Part shown: positions 1 to 9,478 of the stretch, in pieces
Layout of the letters: every line of letters starts with the position of its first letter
How positions within the stretch are numbered: position 1 is the stretch's first letter
DNA from: Gnetum montanum
Lineage: Eukaryota; Streptophyta; Gnetopsida; Gnetales; Gnetaceae
DNA: 47,083 bases
Assembly: GCA_015680685.1 (NCBI GenBank)
Contig: MNCI01007578.1
Coordinates: forward strand, 354,778 to 401,860
Reading direction: 5' to 3'
The notes under the pieces: generated by a model
Seen by the model: only the letters and a program-made list of their open reading frames with translations
Databases searched by the model: none
Told to the model about the DNA's origin: nothing
Position numbers and translations under genes: made by a program

Positions 1-330
1 AATAAAACCATGTACTGCAAGGTTTATCCAATCAAGTTCGTCTTTATTGCCGTACACAACTTGGGTTCAGGTTACAAGTTGCTCGAATAAAGAGCCGTTC
101 ACTCTAGGACTCCTACTACGGGCACATGGGAAAAATTCTAACTCTGGAGTGATCAATCTGCCAGAGCTTCGCTACTTCTAACCAGGATTGGGAAATGAAG
201 AGAGTGTCGCCTCTTATTTATAGATATGGTGGCGGACCGCGATATCGCATACGCGATATCATAGGGAAAGACACGATATCACGGCGGTCACGATATCGCG
301 GCGCATGCATGTCGCGTCTCATCATGGAAG
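1..330 (-). mobile_element. Truncated LTR of a gypsy-type retrotransposon
   Basis: Read on the minus strand this has LTR promoter layout: four GATATC motifs, then TATAAATA (215-222), then about 150 bases of R-like sequence and two AATAAAG poly(A)-type signals (minus strand, near 82-90 and 44-52). The same order (GATATC array, TATAAATA, AATAAAGA followed by a TTGA stretch) occurs in the better-defined LTRs of element A at 9479-16086, so I infer a related LTR subfamily. Its 3' part runs off the window start. The U3 boundary is not visible and could extend to about position 560. It retains far more CpG than element A, so it is younger or less decayed. Confidence 0.6.
215..300 (-). promoter_or_regulatory. 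LTR core promoter: TATA box with GATATC array
   Basis: TATAAATA lies on the minus strand at 215-222. Upstream of it (higher coordinates) are four exact GATATC palindromes at 241-246, 255-260, 275-280 and 292-297, three of them within GCGATATC or CGATATCG. The spacing of 14, 20 and 17 bases is irregular, so this is not a simple tandem repeat. No transcription factor is assigned. Confidence 0.55.
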
Positions 331-2030
331 GATAAACATTCCAAGTCTTGAAGGGTATTGCTCTTGACTTGGGTGTTGGATGCTACGATGAGTTTAAATC
401 TTAGGAAGACAATTGACAAGAAAAAGCTTTAACGCCCTAGGCCCTAGTAGTTGGACCTTCCAGAACCTAAGGTCCTTTTGGACTTAACTCAAAATAGCAT
501 TAGCTTACTTCCCCAGAATTGACGAAATCCTCCCTCAGTTTTCATGTAGCTACCTTGTGGGTTACCCAGGCTATGCTCTGAGGTCATTGCTCATTTGAAG
601 CAGGGGAGAATTGTGAGAGAGGTAGCAGGGTTGGTGGTGGCCTACTACCTCCCCCACAGTTTGGGGGCCATGGGGCACAAGAAGTCCTCCTCCCCTTGTG
701 TCTTTGGAAGCATACTGGCATGGAAGTTCCATGTGTTAGTAAGAGAGGGCCACGACCTTCCTCATTACCCCACTCAGTAGGACCTTGCTTGGGAGGGTTG
801 TGTAGTTCAACTCTATGTTGGGGTGTCAATCAGGTGTGTCATGGGACGTGCTATGAGATGTTGTGTGTGCTCTTAAGAGCATGACACCAACTACCAGCAT
901 GCGGTGATGAATCTGGAGGGTTTAGCTGGTAGTCCCCATGGTGTCCACATGATTGGAGAAAGGGAGTGCTATCTAATTTGCTAGGATAATGTGTTTATTG
1001 TATTTGAAACACCACTCAGGCCACATGGTAACACTAACATGTTGTTTGTTAGCATGTGTTTTAGGACTCTTGATTGCTGAGGTGTATTCCTCTTGAGTTT
1101 CGTCCTGATTCTGAATTTGCTTTGGGGAACTCCTGGGGTGCTAGACAATGTGCTCAAGAACAACATTGTTACACTTTGTGTCTCTTTACTCACCTTAAAG
1201 ATGAGTAGTATAATTTTCTTGACTACCCTAGTACTCCTTTCTTAAGAATTAAATATAATATCATAGCTTACAATTTATATGAATTTTTTCTAATGCATTC
1301 TATTACAATTCATTATTAAATTGAATTGATCTTAAATTACTCTAAGATATAGATAAACCCTTTTCCATAGAAGCTGTGTGATGAATAGCTAGCAATTTAT
1401 ATTATCTCACATGCATACTATTACAATGGTTCGTTTTATTGAATGATTGTTAAATTATAGACCCTATTGTTGAGGCCAACCTCATCCATGCTAGGCATAG
1501 GGCCTTGATCAACAGTATTCACATAAAATGTTTACAACCTTGAGTACAATTGCACCTAGCTGAAACCAAACCATATACAAGTAAAATTAATTATCAAAGA
1601 CTATAGCTTTGTAAAAGAAACAACCGTAATTGTATGGCAGACCATAAATACCAACAACGATGGCATGTGACTAGTTTCACAAGCCAAACCAACCACCACG
1701 GCATGTGACGGAGCCACACTTTTTCCAAGGTGGGCGATTGCCGTATTAGAAATTAATTTACATGCTCAAGTTTGTTCCTCCTTTCCAATCTCGCTTGTTC
1801 GTTCATTGGGAAACTTACGCCAAAACATGTTACCATGGTTGACCGCTCCTCAAAGTTTACGCGTTTTTAAAGATTTTATGAACAAATCAGACTAGCGTTC
1901 CACGCGGAGTTAAAAACGTGAAATGAAAGTCATCGTTTCAACCCAAAAAAAATAAAAAAATAAAAATAAAAAATATTTCAACATAAACCATAAAACTTAA
2001 GGTTAATTGTTTAGCTCATTTTCTTATTTC
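331..2030. other. Stretch without a recognisable gene
   Basis: No recognisable protein or RNA gene. Frames of 60-80 codons at 584-1193 overlap on both strands and resemble nothing I know. From about 1230 the sequence turns AT-rich, and an A-rich run with short T interruptions lies at about 1945-1975, just upstream of the promoter-like segment at 2083. Confidence 0.4.
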
Positions 2031-2082
2031 AGTTTTCCCGCATGGCGTTTGGCATGGCAAAGGCATTAACAGAAACAGGTGG

Positions 2083-2650
2083 TTTAGGGTTAGGGTTTCT
2101 CCCGCAGGGCCGCTATAAAGGAGGAGGGAGGCAGCAAGAAACAGAGGGGGGAGGAAACCGAAATCGGCCTCTGCCTCTGCTTCTGTTTTGAGCTTCCAGA
2201 ACTCCAGTCTGACAACGAAAATATGAAGAAATAGCAACGTTATCATCGTCCTCCGTTGCTCGTTTCCGCATCAAACCCTCTCTCGGTGCTCTCGAATGGT
2301 CTGGAAAATCTCGGCAGGCTAGTGGGATCTGGAATCCGCCGTCGTCGAAAATACGTGTTCTTTTGTAGCAGCAGTAGCAACCTAGGGTTTACTGAGTGCA
2401 ATCTGGAAGCCAGTTTCATGCTTTGTCCTTGAATTTCTCTGCAATTTGATGCGGTTCTTGATAGCAAGAAGCTTCTTGTTTTGGTCCTGGTTTGGGTGTA
2501 TATACCTACTTTCTTCTTGGAAGATCTGCTAGTTCGGCCTCTGCGGAGGTGGCAGGGGCAAGGTTTGTGCAACCGCCAGCACTCTCAGGCAACGGCCAGA
2601 ACATAAGGAGGGAGGATTTCTAGGAGATCTTGAGTAGAATCCACATCAGG
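2083..2650 (+). promoter_or_regulatory. Plant promoter and transcribed leader, gene body not identified
   Basis: Two overlapping telo-box copies (TTTAGGGTT at 83-91 and TTAGGGTTT at 90-98 of the 2000s) lie just upstream of a TATA box, TATAAAG at 2114-2120. A purine-rich, then GC-richer leader follows to about 2650. Telo-boxes near a TATA box are typical of plant housekeeping and translation-related promoters. No frame downstream is long or familiar: plus-strand ATGs at 2223 and 2296 open only a few codons. CAAG/GTTTGT near 2560 could be a splice donor. Either this is a non-coding first exon whose gene body is displaced or lost, or a non-coding RNA gene. The ORFs on the opposite strand here look spurious. 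Confidence 0.45.
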
Positions 2651-3119
2651 AATCAGATAAACTTTAATTTAATTTGAATTTTGTTTCATATTGATTATTG
2701 TACTAAAAAATTGCACAAATATTTAATTTTGATTTTTAATTATTTTATTATATTTTTCAAGATATAATAGAACTTTCCTAAAATTAAATTTAAGTTTTTA
2801 ATATTTTGCTTAAAAATATTATTATTATTGTTTTGTCCCATAGCTTTTTCCAGCTGAGACTATTCCTGGGTTTCTGTACCCATACNAATAAATCACGCAT
2901 ATTCCATGCGAAAGGAAAGCGCTGGTCCCCCTAGGGACAGTGTTTTGGGCCCCTGTTTCAGGTGAGCCTGGCCATGGATCAGAATCCGCATAAAATTTAG
3001 CTGGTTTTCGTATTCACATGTGGAGAGATGGAAGGTTTACTCTGCATTTGCCAAGAACAGTTCAACTGTAATACGGCGGAAAACATGGTGACGGAAAGTT
3101 CACGGTACACTTGCAGAAA
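2651..3119. other. AT-rich stretch with one undetermined base
   Basis: Up to about 2840 this is very AT-rich with homopolymer runs and no gene. Position 2886 is N, an unresolved base in the assembly. From 2890 it becomes more balanced in composition, without a recognisable product. Confidence 0.5.
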
Positions 3120-3314
3120 CAATTTACCAGTAGTCTGTGACCCATGGTTCATGTCTATCGTATGTGACGAGTCCAGTGATCTTATCCTTTACGCCCTGCA
3201 AAAATCATGGGCCTCATCATGAATTACACAATATTCAATTTACCTGTACTCTGTGACCCATGGTTCATGTCTATCGTATGCGACTAGCCCAGTGATCTTA
3301 TCCCTTACGCCCTC
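3120..3314 (+). repeat. Two-copy direct repeat of about 80 bases
   Basis: Copies at 3120-3199 and 3236-3314, period 116, differ at only a handful of positions. Both contain the cores CTGTGACCCATGGTTCATG and CAGTGATCTTATCC. They are separated by about 36 unrelated bases, as expected of a local duplication. The short frame at 3028-3222 runs into copy 1 and has no known product. Confidence 0.8.
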
Positions 3315-3555
3315 CAATAACCTTTTCCTCAGCATCATGGACCGCGTAATAAATAATAGAATATTCTTCTCCCTGAGTGGCCTACATTAAGGACCTGACT
3401 AATTAATAAATTAGTCAAGATGCTCTGATCCAGTGCACTGTATTCTCATGTGGTCATTTATTTTTCTTTCCAAGTTGGAAAAAATGTCGGGATATTTCTG
3501 CTTGATGCCAAAGTGCAGGGCCCATCGGAGCGGTCTATACAGGTCCCTTCTCTTA

Positions 3556-3738
3556 TACTTTTACGAGTGGGTCCCCTCCTACCTCAACGGCTTTTTTAAA
3601 TCGCAAAGTCCACGTTGCCTATCTGATTCATCCATACATGCCATACCATGCATCGCAAAACAAATTTCCATCAAAAGTATTTTCCCAAAACTATTTTATC
3701 ATTTTTTTTCACCAGTAACTAAAAAAACGGATTCCATG
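3556..3738 (-). repeat. Left arm of a 2.6-kb inverted-repeat pair
   Basis: The reverse complement aligns end to end with 5941-6125, including AATCCGT near one end and GACCCACT near the other, with several small gaps. The arms are about 183 and 185 bases. They could be diverged terminal inverted repeats of a DNA transposon or MITE pair, or two insertions of one dispersed repeat in opposite directions. No transposase-like frame lies between them. The 137-codon frame at 3433-3846 overlaps this arm and is probably chance. Confidence 0.5.
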
Positions 3739-4838
3739 AGAGTCAGTTTCCTTTGCCGGGAAAACCCAAAATTACAATTACACATCTTCCATTTGTCTAA
3801 CAATATCTCAATCAGATTTGTTCGAAGCTCATTTTCTTTCTATTAAAATTGCAGGTCTTTTCATTATAATCGTAGGGTTTTTGTTTTGTTTCCTTATTTG
3901 TGAAGTTTTATTTTTTCCTTTCATTTGCCTGTGTTGCAATATTTTTTTATTATTCATTTCTCTTTACATTGATGTTCATGCTAAGGATGGGTAAAAACTA
4001 AATACTAAAACAATCCAGGAATTCACACAAAGTTAATATAAATCAGCAAATTTTTTTTCTGATGAATATGTGATGAGATTGTTCTATTATATGGTTTTAA
4101 TTTCAAAATATCAATAATTATGGTAAAATTGCAAATAAGAAAACCCTAAAAAATTAGTAATATAACCTTTAGAAACTTTTATTTTAAATTGTGTGACTTG
4201 TTGAAAACATTGTAAATAAATTGAAAACTATTTTAAGAATGTATAGTTCAAACAACTATTAAACAAACTAGTCTTGAAGACTACACTATAAGCACTCCAC
4301 CAAACATAGTTTGTATAACAATCACAAATGTCTAAAATCAATATCACTAACATGAGGATTGTTAACAATGCTAATGCTCTTCAAGTAACTATTTCAAAAA
4401 TCTCAATCACATCAAGAGACTAGAGCTTAGAGAACCAATGTTCAACTTATGCAAGAAAATAAAGTAAACATGTTTAATATTTTAAGGATCTAATACATGG
4501 GATCTAAGAAAATCCCAACTATCAATTTAATACTTTGACATTCAAGCATTTTAAATATTCTCAATTTAAACTTTTTATAAGATCAATAACTTTACCAAAG
4601 AGGGAAAAAATGTTAAATGAAGCTAAGAAAAACCTGAAAAAGAAGGAGAACACACAATATACCAAGAGTGTAAGGCCCAACCATAGGCAAAAATGACCAT
4701 GGTTAAAGAAGGAAAATATTCATTTAGATAACTTGCAACTAGAACTTAGTAATGATAAGGTTCACACCCTCAAGATTGCATTCCATCTTTTGGAACAAAA
4801 AAGACACAAAACTCATAAAACTATGACCATCAAGCTTA

Positions 4839-4943
4839 CTAGGAAAGACATGTTTTGATTATGACTAGAAAAATAATTATAACAATATCATACTAGGAAA
4901 ATAATTATGACTAGGAAAGACATGTTTTGATTATGACTAGAAA
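4839..4943 (+). repeat. Short direct duplication, period 72
   Basis: A segment with core AGGAAAGACATGTTTTGATT followed by ATGACTAGAAA occurs at about 4839-4871 and again at 4911-4943. The spacer contains two further partial copies built on ACTAGGAAA and ATAATTAT. Confidence 0.75.
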
Positions 4944-5612
4944 GACATGTTGAATATCACACTTTTATCATTAGAATACCTCAAGGATATTAAATATGAT
5001 AAATGATAAAATGTTCAAAGATATTCATTGACATTATTGACTATTATGGGTTGTGTAAGCTTATAATGGTTTTAAAAATACAAGTGTAGTTAAGGGTAAA
5101 GGTAAAATTTTATAATGATGATATGTTCTTCTGTAAATGGAATTGTCTTTAAAATGGATAAATGCCACTAGCATACTACTTAAAAGATTCAAAAAATGCA
5201 TTAAAAATTAGGATTTACTTTATATTTTTTTTGTTCTAGAAGCATTTATGAGAGGTTCCTTGAAGCTAATAATAAGAAGCATCATTAAATGCTTCTACAA
5301 AATTTGTCAAACAATTTTAGTATAGTGTGAAAGAAAAAGTCATCTGATCCATTAATGTTATATTGAACTTACATCTTCAATTTATTTGTACATAAAGAAA
5401 AAATTCCATTTGTAGACAAAGAAATTAATTTAAAATATAAATTTTTAATTATTCAAATCCAAAAATTACTTTATTATTAAAATGAATTTTGAAATGTATA
5501 AAAAATTTTATCAAAATCAAATTTCTAAAATTCATGTTCATAAATCTGAATAATCCATCTCGATGTACATTCCAAATTCTAAGGATCCATCTCCATCTAC
5601 ATTCCCAATGCC

Positions 5613-5670
5613 AATGATACAGCCATTACTTGGTTTCTGAATGTAATGATACAGCCATTACTTGGTTTCT
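5613..5670 (+). repeat. 26-base tandem duplication
   Basis: AATGATACAGCCATTACTTG plus GTTTCT occurs at 5613-5638 and is repeated exactly at 5645-5670, period 32. Identity implies a recent slippage-type event. Confidence 0.85.
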
Positions 5671-5940
5671 TGGCCTTACAAAATTAAAATTGCAGAAAAA
5701 GTACCTAAACGGAAACTAAAAGGAATCTGGTTTAGTTTAAAACAGTATCTGTATAGTTTTTTTAAATGAGAAAAATCAATGTAAATGAATCCGTTTGTTT
5801 GGATCTAAAAACATACAACTGCAATACATAGAAATAAGCTTAATGATGAGTTGGTGCGCAGTTCTAATATTTTCATTAAAGTAAAAGGGGTATTTTGATT
5901 TTCATTCTCGATTCTAGCATTCCCAGACGAGAAAAACCAA

Positions 5941-6125
5941 TCATAAAATCCGTATTTTGGTTTTGGTTCCGATCAAAAAATGGGAGAATGACAAATATTC
6001 TTTTAAAAGATTTGAAATTGCAATGCCATATTATGTCATGCATGGCTGAAAATCAATCAAATCGACGAAGATTTTGTGATCCAAAAATGTTGAAGTGGCA
6101 GAGGGACCCACTTTGTAGAAATACC
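5941..6125 (+). repeat. Right arm of the inverted-repeat pair
   Basis: Partner of 3556-3738 in opposite orientation. The 78-codon frame at 5895-6131 lies almost wholly inside it and is probably not a gene. The arm ends about 0.43 kb upstream of the TATA box of the DUF247 gene, so the repeat could form part of its upstream region. Confidence 0.5.
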
Positions 6126-6168
6126 CCTTAGAAGCATCCTAGCCTTATCCTCCCGTGAGCCATGATAT

Positions 6169-6214
6169 GCTTCCACGCTCCAATCATATTTGCTTCCACC
6201 CTCCAATCATATTT
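6169..6214 (+). repeat. 23-base tandem duplication
   Basis: GCTTCCACGCTCCAATCATA plus TTT at 6169-6191 is repeated at 6192-6214 with one change (CG to CC). It lies in the upstream region of the DUF247 gene. Confidence 0.85.
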
Positions 6215-6552
6215 GGTTACTCAGAGAAGAAAATAACTTAAAGGGGAAAACTGCCCATACGATCTGATCTGGTATATTTTGATTCAGTGTTTAAATAGTC
6301 CGAAAACAGCATATGTCAAAAATAATGATAAATTGGAAAGTGGGACCGAGTTATATTTAGAAGTCGTAAAAATGATATCCAAATCTTTCCGAAAAAAAGG
6401 TTTATTATAAAAATTGTGCCCATCGGCAAAATTTTTAACCCGGCGACCAATCTTTAAATTGGTGATTTATGGCTGACTTAGAGAACTATATTTTGATTGG
6501 TAACGCCAAGACAATCTTCCTCAGTGATATCAAGATCTTTCGTCTGCAATTG

Positions 6553-6560
6553 TATATAAG
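6553..6560 (+). promoter_or_regulatory. TATA box of the DUF247 gene
   Basis: TATATAAG lies 97 bases upstream of the start codon. This predicts transcription starting near 6580-6590 and a leader of about 60-70 bases. There is no ATG between the box and the chosen start, so no upstream reading frame competes with it. Confidence 0.7.
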
Positions 6561-6649
6561 CAAGCACGGCGTGCATAGGCATAACCGAGTCATTGAGGTG
6601 TCTAAGAAGACAGGAGAGTTAAAAGAACAGAGATAGCAATCAAGGAACG

Positions 6650-8392
6650 ATGGTATCAGTCGTTGTTGCGAAACACTCCGACGCTCCGTCAGATGACGAT
6701 GATGCCAGCATAGATGGAAACAACTTCAGGAAGGCACGAAGGCAGAGAAAGACGGCATGCATTCTGACGGTGCCAGAGACGTTCATCTCAGCGGATAGCA
6801 GGAACAAGCAGTTCTACTATCCGCAAATGGTGTCCATCGGGCCATTCCATTATTACCAATACAACAACCGCGGAGTGTTGGAGGGTCTCGGCCACAGCGC
6901 AACTGTTACTGTGGCCGGGGAAACGACCGCAGGCGCTGGCAATAATAATAATAGGCAAGAGGAGCAGGTGCTCAAAATCGCGGAGCTGCTAGCCATTGGC
7001 GACATGGAGCGCAAGGGGCGCCTGGTGCGCATGGAAAAGGATAAGTTCGAGGCCTACACCCGCTTCTGGAACGAAGACACTCGCAAAGATGGGAGGAAAC
7101 GCGTTAGGAAAGTTCTGAGCGAAGACGGAAAGCGCAAGCAAATTGCTGACCACTACGACCGCGACGTGCTGTCTCTGCTCACCGAAACCGAGTTCGACGA
7201 GGTGATTCGCCACGACGCCGTGTTTCTGCTGGAGTTTATCAACCAGTACGTGCGGGGCATACCTTCGCACCACGCCACAAGTAAGGGATCCTCCTGGCGC
7301 CAGCAGCAACGGAACGTGGGGTGGGAGCCGGCGCCCATCAACAAGGACGAAAAAAATAAGCGCGAGCCTCTGTTCAGCAAGCGGAGCAACAACCTGGTTC
7401 TGTACGCCATTCTCATGGACATTATGAAACTGGAAAACCAGATCCCGATGATGGTGCTGGAGATGGTGACGGAGCAGGCGATCGAAGCGCAAGAACTAAA
7501 CACCAAACTGCAGGAGCTGTTGAAGGAGCTCAGCCTACATGTGTCGCCCATTCGGACAATAGAAGAAGCACCGGCACAGCTGCTGAAAGGCCACTCCAAG
7601 CACTTGCTGGACTGTTTCCGCCAAACCATGTGTATGGGCGTTGACGTCAACCATGAGAAACCCCCGCTCAACGTGCGCATCTGTATCTACAAGCTGCTCC
7701 ATTTGCTGGCCACAATATTTCGCAAGTGTCGCCTCGGAAAAGCCAAAAAGAAGGCAGCTGAGCAGACCGACGGCGACGGCAACGACATCGTCGGCAGCGA
7801 AGGCGAAGAAGAAGAGGATGATGTGGAGCACAGGTACCTGATAGGTGGAGCGTACAAGATCCAGTCGGCAGGCGTCACGTTCGTGGTATTGAAGAAGGGT
7901 GGCATCAAGAACATCAGGTTCGATCCGAACCGGTGCGTGCTGTGGCTGCCGCGCGTGGACGTCGGCATCTGGACGGAGACGCTTCTGCGCAATTTGGTGG
8001 CGTATGAGGCCTGCCAGTGCGACAATGGCGATGGGGTGGAGGAGAAGCCCGTCAGTCGCTTCGTGTTGTTCATGTCGCAGCTGCTGGACTCGCAGCGCAG
8101 CGCAGAGGTGCTCAAGGAGTGCGGCGTTCTCATGGATAATCTGGGCGACAGCGAACGCATGGTGCAGATGTGGAACAGCATGAGCATGTCGCGTTGGATC
8201 CCTGAGTGCAAGGTGTTCGACAAAGTTACACGGGATCTGAATGAGCACCTGTCCAGCACTTTGGTGGGCTACTTTTTCGAGTTCTGGGAGCTCTATCTGT
8301 CGCGTCCTTGGCTCATTCTGCTTGTCATCGTCGGCGTGATCGCCTTCATTGCCACCATTTTGGGCGTATGGAATCCCTTCGACAAGAAGTAG
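6650..8392 (+). CDS. DUF247 (UPF0481) plant membrane protein, single exon
   Basis: An uninterrupted 580-codon frame and the only clearly intact gene here. The family signature is present in order: VPETF and YYPQMVSIGPFHYY (residues 41-69); RHDAVFLLEFI (187-197); KLENQIPMMVL (260-270); the C-terminal block AGVTFVV to RNLVAYEACQ (407-456); and a membrane anchor at about 552-574 (RPWLILLVIVGVIAF...) with a seven-residue tail. DUF247 proteins are plant-specific and usually 400-600 residues; biochemical function is unknown. In grasses, DUF247 genes at the S and Z loci are linked to self-incompatibility, but this sequence does not show such a role. Odd points are an acidic N-terminus (DAPSDDDDAS), an Asn/Gly-rich insert at 82-104 and an acidic linker at 378-394. 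The coding sequence is GC- and CpG-rich against AT-rich surroundings. The first ATG after the TATA box is the start. Confidence 0.93.
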   Translation: MVSVVVAKHSDAPSDDDDASIDGNNFRKARRQRKTACILTVPETFISADSRNKQFYYPQMVSIGPFHYYQYNNRGVLEGLGHSATVTVAGETTAGAGNNNNRQEEQVLKIAELLAIGDMERKGRLVRMEKDKFEAYTRFWNEDTRKDGRKRVRKVLSEDGKRKQIADHYDRDVLSLLTETEFDEVIRHDAVFLLEFINQYVRGIPSHHATSKGSSWRQQQRNVGWEPAPINKDEKNKREPLFSKRSNNLVLYAILMDIMKLENQIPMMVLEMVTEQAIEAQELNTKLQELLKELSLHVSPIRTIEEAPAQLLKGHSKHLLDCFRQTMCMGVDVNHEKPPLNVRICIYKLLHLLATIFRKCRLGKAKKKAAEQTDGDGNDIVGSEGEEEEDDVEHRYLIGGAYKIQSAGVTFVVLKKGGIKNIRFDPNRCVLWLPRVDVGIWTETLLRNLVAYEACQCDNGDGVEEKPVSRFVLFMSQLLDSQRSAEVLKECGVLMDNLGDSERMVQMWNSMSMSRWIPECKVFDKVTRDLNEHLSSTLVGYFFEFWELYLSRPWLILLVIVGVIAFIATILGVWNPFDKK

Positions 8393-8644
8393 GCACCCTA
8401 ACTTTGCTTTGCTGCTTCTCCTCCTCCTCCTCTCTCTCTCCCTCCTTCAATCTCCTTCCATCTGCGTCGTTCTTTCGTTCATCCTAGAACATCGCTGGTG
8501 TTTCGGTGTGGTGTGTGTTGTGTTTTGAAATGTAATGTGCCAGCTGATGAATGGTGGATAATAATGGAAAAACCTTTGAGCTACTAGTGTTGGCTGCAGC
8601 GCAGGTCGTGGATCCGCTACCTGAGTTTTTTTGCCCATTCATCT
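8393..8644 (+). other. 3' untranslated region of the DUF247 gene
   Basis: A CTC/CT-rich pyrimidine tract follows the stop at about 8416-8456. TTGTGTTTTGAAATGTAATG (8517-8536) resembles a far-upstream polyadenylation element, and AATAAT at 8560-8565 is a plausible near-upstream signal. The end of the transcript is not determined. Confidence 0.45.
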
Positions 8645-8712
8645 AGCGCTTATCTATATCGAATTTATCTAAGTGCTTATCTATATCGAATTTATCTAAG
8701 TGCTTATCTAAG
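8645..8712 (+). repeat. 27-base tandem repeat, 2.5 copies
   Basis: Units at 8645-8671 and 8672-8698, then a partial unit at 8699-8712, all begin AGYGCTTATCTA. The two full units differ at one base. Confidence 0.85.
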
Positions 8713-9478
8713 TCACGGGAGGTGATTAGAAATTTTGTTGAGTGTCGTTGAGTCTACTTTGACTTTTATAATAAATCTTATTTTTAGAAAGAAATTAATA
8801 GATATAGGTATCATTTTTGCAACTTTTAAATATAACTCTTTTTGAAACTTGCTGATATATTATGATTCTTCAAACATGCCCCTCAGACATATTTCCCAAC
8901 TATCCACATATTTCTTGAGTATTTAAACATTGCGATTAAGTGTGAAAAGGAAGTTGGGGGCAAGGTATAGGACTATATGCTCATACTAGCAATCTTTATT
9001 TTCTTTAATATTTACATAATTATTGAATATGACTAAACTATTTAAGATGTTATATATATAGTTTATTTATAATAGAAATTATTAAAGTTTTATTAAGCTC
9101 TATATTATGCAATGTATTTTTTCTTGTACTATTTAACATTCACATTTCTGCACTTTGTTATTGTCCAATATTTAACAGCATGTAAAATGGTAAACCTAAT
9201 CACTATTTTGTAATTGGTTTTTTAGGGAAAGGCAATAAAAGATATAGTAAAAAAACAAAAAAAATACCTGACAAAAAGCTTGGAGGTCAGCTTTTTCTTT
9301 GAATTGTTGTCTATAATTTTAGTAATCACTTCATCATACAATCTTTGAGTTGCTACAATCAAATTTGAAGGGAGTTCAATTTTATGCAAGTACAACCATA
9401 GTTTTGTAGAAGCTCCATGCAATGTTTGAGAGTAACTAAGTGATCAATAGTAAAGTGATTTTGTCTAAAATTGATGTG
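8713..9478. other. AT-rich flank of element A without genes
   Basis: No gene recognised. The 66-codon minus-strand frame at 9222-9422 is in low-complexity AT-rich DNA and resembles nothing known. The flank ends at the LTR start of element A. Confidence 0.5.

Larger units (their letters stand above)
3739..5940. other. AT-rich interval between inverted-repeat arms
   Basis: About 2.2 kb of AT-rich DNA with no long frame on either strand and no recognisable gene. It contains the tandem duplications at 4839-4943 and 5613-5670. Confidence 0.5.

Noticed and set aside
584-1193. Several 60-80 codon frames on both strands
   Set aside because: They overlap one another, show no motif or start context, and neighbour an LTR relic.
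3433-3846. 137-codon plus-strand frame
   Set aside because: It overlaps an inverted-repeat arm, has low-complexity composition and resembles no protein. The other arm carries no equivalent frame.
6989-8259. Four long minus-strand and two plus-strand frames overlapping the DUF247 gene, up to 237 codons
   Set aside because: They are shadows of a GC-rich coding sequence. The 580-codon frame has family motifs and a membrane anchor; the others have none.
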